Shown one piece after another: positions 6,195-6,955 of a stretch of DNA of 6,955 nt. The notes under the pieces are model-generated. The model searched no databases. It worked only from the letters and a program-made list of their open reading frames with translations, and was not told where the DNA came from. Within the stretch, counting starts at the first letter, position 1; the number at the start of each line of letters is the position of its first letter. Location of the stretch: positions 1 to 6,955 of the forward strand of contig CATPBN010000293.1 in assembly GCA_955652635.1 (NCBI GenBank), written 5' to 3'. The translations under genes and the position numbers were made by a program. The stretch is from an uncultured Gemmatimonadaceae bacterium. GTDB lineage: Bacteria; Gemmatimonadota; Gemmatimonadetes; Gemmatimonadales; Gemmatimonadaceae.

Positions 6195-6852
6195 GTCGGT
6201 ATCCGGCGCCTCTCACTGTCTGAATGAGCTTCGTTGGATACTCGTCGTCGATCTTGCGCCGCAGGCGCCTCACAAGCACCTCGAGCACGTTCGTGAAGGG
6301 GTCGTGGTTTTCGTCCCAGACGTGGGCGGTGATCGACGCGCGATCGACTACCTGGCCTTTGTGCAACACAAAAAACTCGAGCAGCGCAAACTCCTTGGCC
6401 GTGAGTTCAATGGATTTACCGGCGCGCCGCACTCTGTGCGCCTCCAGATCGACTTCCAGATCGCCGATTCGCAGTGTCTCCGGAAGCGGAGCGCCGCGCC
6501 TTCTTCCCAACGCCCGCACCCGCGCGAGCAGCTCGCGGAACGCAAAGGGCTTGGTCAAGTAATCGTCGGCCCCCACCTCCAATCCCGCCACCCGATCGTC
6601 GACGGTATCTCGCGCGGTGAGCATGAGGATCGGCGTGGCGATCTCGCGGACTCTCAGCTCCCGACAGAGGTCGAATCCGTTTCCACCTGGTAGCATCACA
6701 TCGAGGATGAGCACGTCGAAGCTGCCGAGCGTCGCTTTCATCTTGCCCTCGGCGTAGCTAGGGACTGTCACCACCTGCACGCCGTTCTCGCCAAGGCCGG
6801 TCTTGATGATGGCCGCGAGGCCGGGGTCGTCCTCCACCAAAAGAACTCGCAT
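6184..6852 (-). CDS. OmpR/PhoB-family response regulator
   Basis: This 222-aa DNA-binding regulator is the partner of the histidine kinase that follows. The receiver domain (1-115) has acidic pocket Asp8/Asp9, phospho-acceptor Asp51 (LILDVMLPGGNG), Thr79 and Lys101 (LTKPF), which is a complete active site. The winged-helix output domain (about 126-220) has ELTAKEFALLEF, the recognition-helix region TNVLEVLVRRLRRKID and the closing wing IQTVRGAGYRL. The VWDENHDPFTNV and KLIQTVRGAGY stretches recall the CusR/QseB branch, but that does not establish a metal signal. ATG 6852 gives the usual MRVLLVEDD opening. An in-frame TTG at 6861 has GGCGG seven nt upstream and could be the true start, adding three residues. 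This is the first gene of the - strand cluster and would lead the mRNA. Confidence 0.95.
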   Translation of the reverse strand: MRVLLVEDDPGLAAIIKTGLGENGVQVVTVPSYAEGKMKATLGSFDVLILDVMLPGGNGFDLCRELRVREIATPILMLTARDTVDDRVAGLEVGADDYLTKPFAFRELLARVRALGRRRGAPLPETLRIGDLEVDLEAHRVRRAGKSIELTAKEFALLEFFVLHKGQVVDRASITAHVWDENHDPFTNVLEVLVRRLRRKIDDEYPTKLIQTVRGAGYRLGN

Positions 6853-6861
6853 TACCGGCAA

Positions 6862-6955
6862 ATTTACACCGCCAGGGTTCGAACGGAGTCTTTACGGCCC
6901 CACGTCCGTTTGGTGTAATGATGACGACAGCTTGACCCGGTATCATTCTCTGGAC
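6862..6955 (-). promoter_or_regulatory. Upstream region of the regulator operon, possible operator
   Basis: This 94-nt region must carry at least part of the promoter for the regulator-kinase genes, and an autoregulatory site is usual for this family. I see an imperfectly matched inverted pair AATGAT (6917-6922) and ATCATT (6942-6947), 19 nt apart. On the + strand there is a TTGACC (6932-6937) that could be a -35 box for a divergent gene, with its -10 outside the window. No convincing -10/-35 pair is visible for the - strand. The assignment is by position, not by a recognised motif. Confidence 0.3.

Noticed and set aside
5445..6227. Long + strand open frame (260 codons) opposite the histidine kinase
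   Set aside because: It has no recognisable domain and lies fully antisense to an unambiguous kinase with all its boxes.

Overview
The window reads as an ordinary chromosomal segment of a GC-rich, free-living bacterium. Gemmatimonadota or a relative is my best guess. It rests on the style of the amidohydrolase lipoprotein and the PHP/PAP2 proteins, and on tRNA genes without an encoded CCA end. This is inference from recall, not a database match. No integrase, transposase, CRISPR array or phage structural gene is visible.

Left part (1-1339, + strand): a short tRNA-rich stretch. It starts inside a tRNA-Leu(GAG), followed by an intrinsic terminator, a complete tRNA-Thr(CGT) and a second intrinsic terminator. 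Then comes a single secreted lipoprotein with an M15-type peptidase domain (300-1184), whose own terminator overlaps its stop codon, and then tRNA-Gly(CCC). The peptidase gene is therefore an isolated unit between tRNA genes.

Middle (1364-2788, + strand): an amidohydrolase-family lipoprotein begins only 24 nt after tRNA-Gly, with no room for a separate terminator and promoter. The frame is intact and the fold motifs are well kept. However, three expected metal or catalytic positions (the bridging Lys and two His) appear as Ser, Arg and Gln, so it may be a pseudoenzyme or an enzyme with altered chemistry.

Right part (6852 down to 2785, - strand): four genes point the same way and look like one operon. 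They are an OmpR/PhoB-class response regulator, a sensor histidine kinase overlapping it by 11 nt, a membrane-anchored PHP-domain phosphoesterase after a 60-nt gap, and a PAP2 membrane phosphatase coupled by a GTGA start/stop overlap. The likely theme is envelope signalling with two membrane phosphoesterases as output or companions. The PAP2 gene ends by overlapping the amidohydrolase stop codon tail to tail, with no visible terminator between the convergent genes. No gene-free stretch exceeds about 130 bases.
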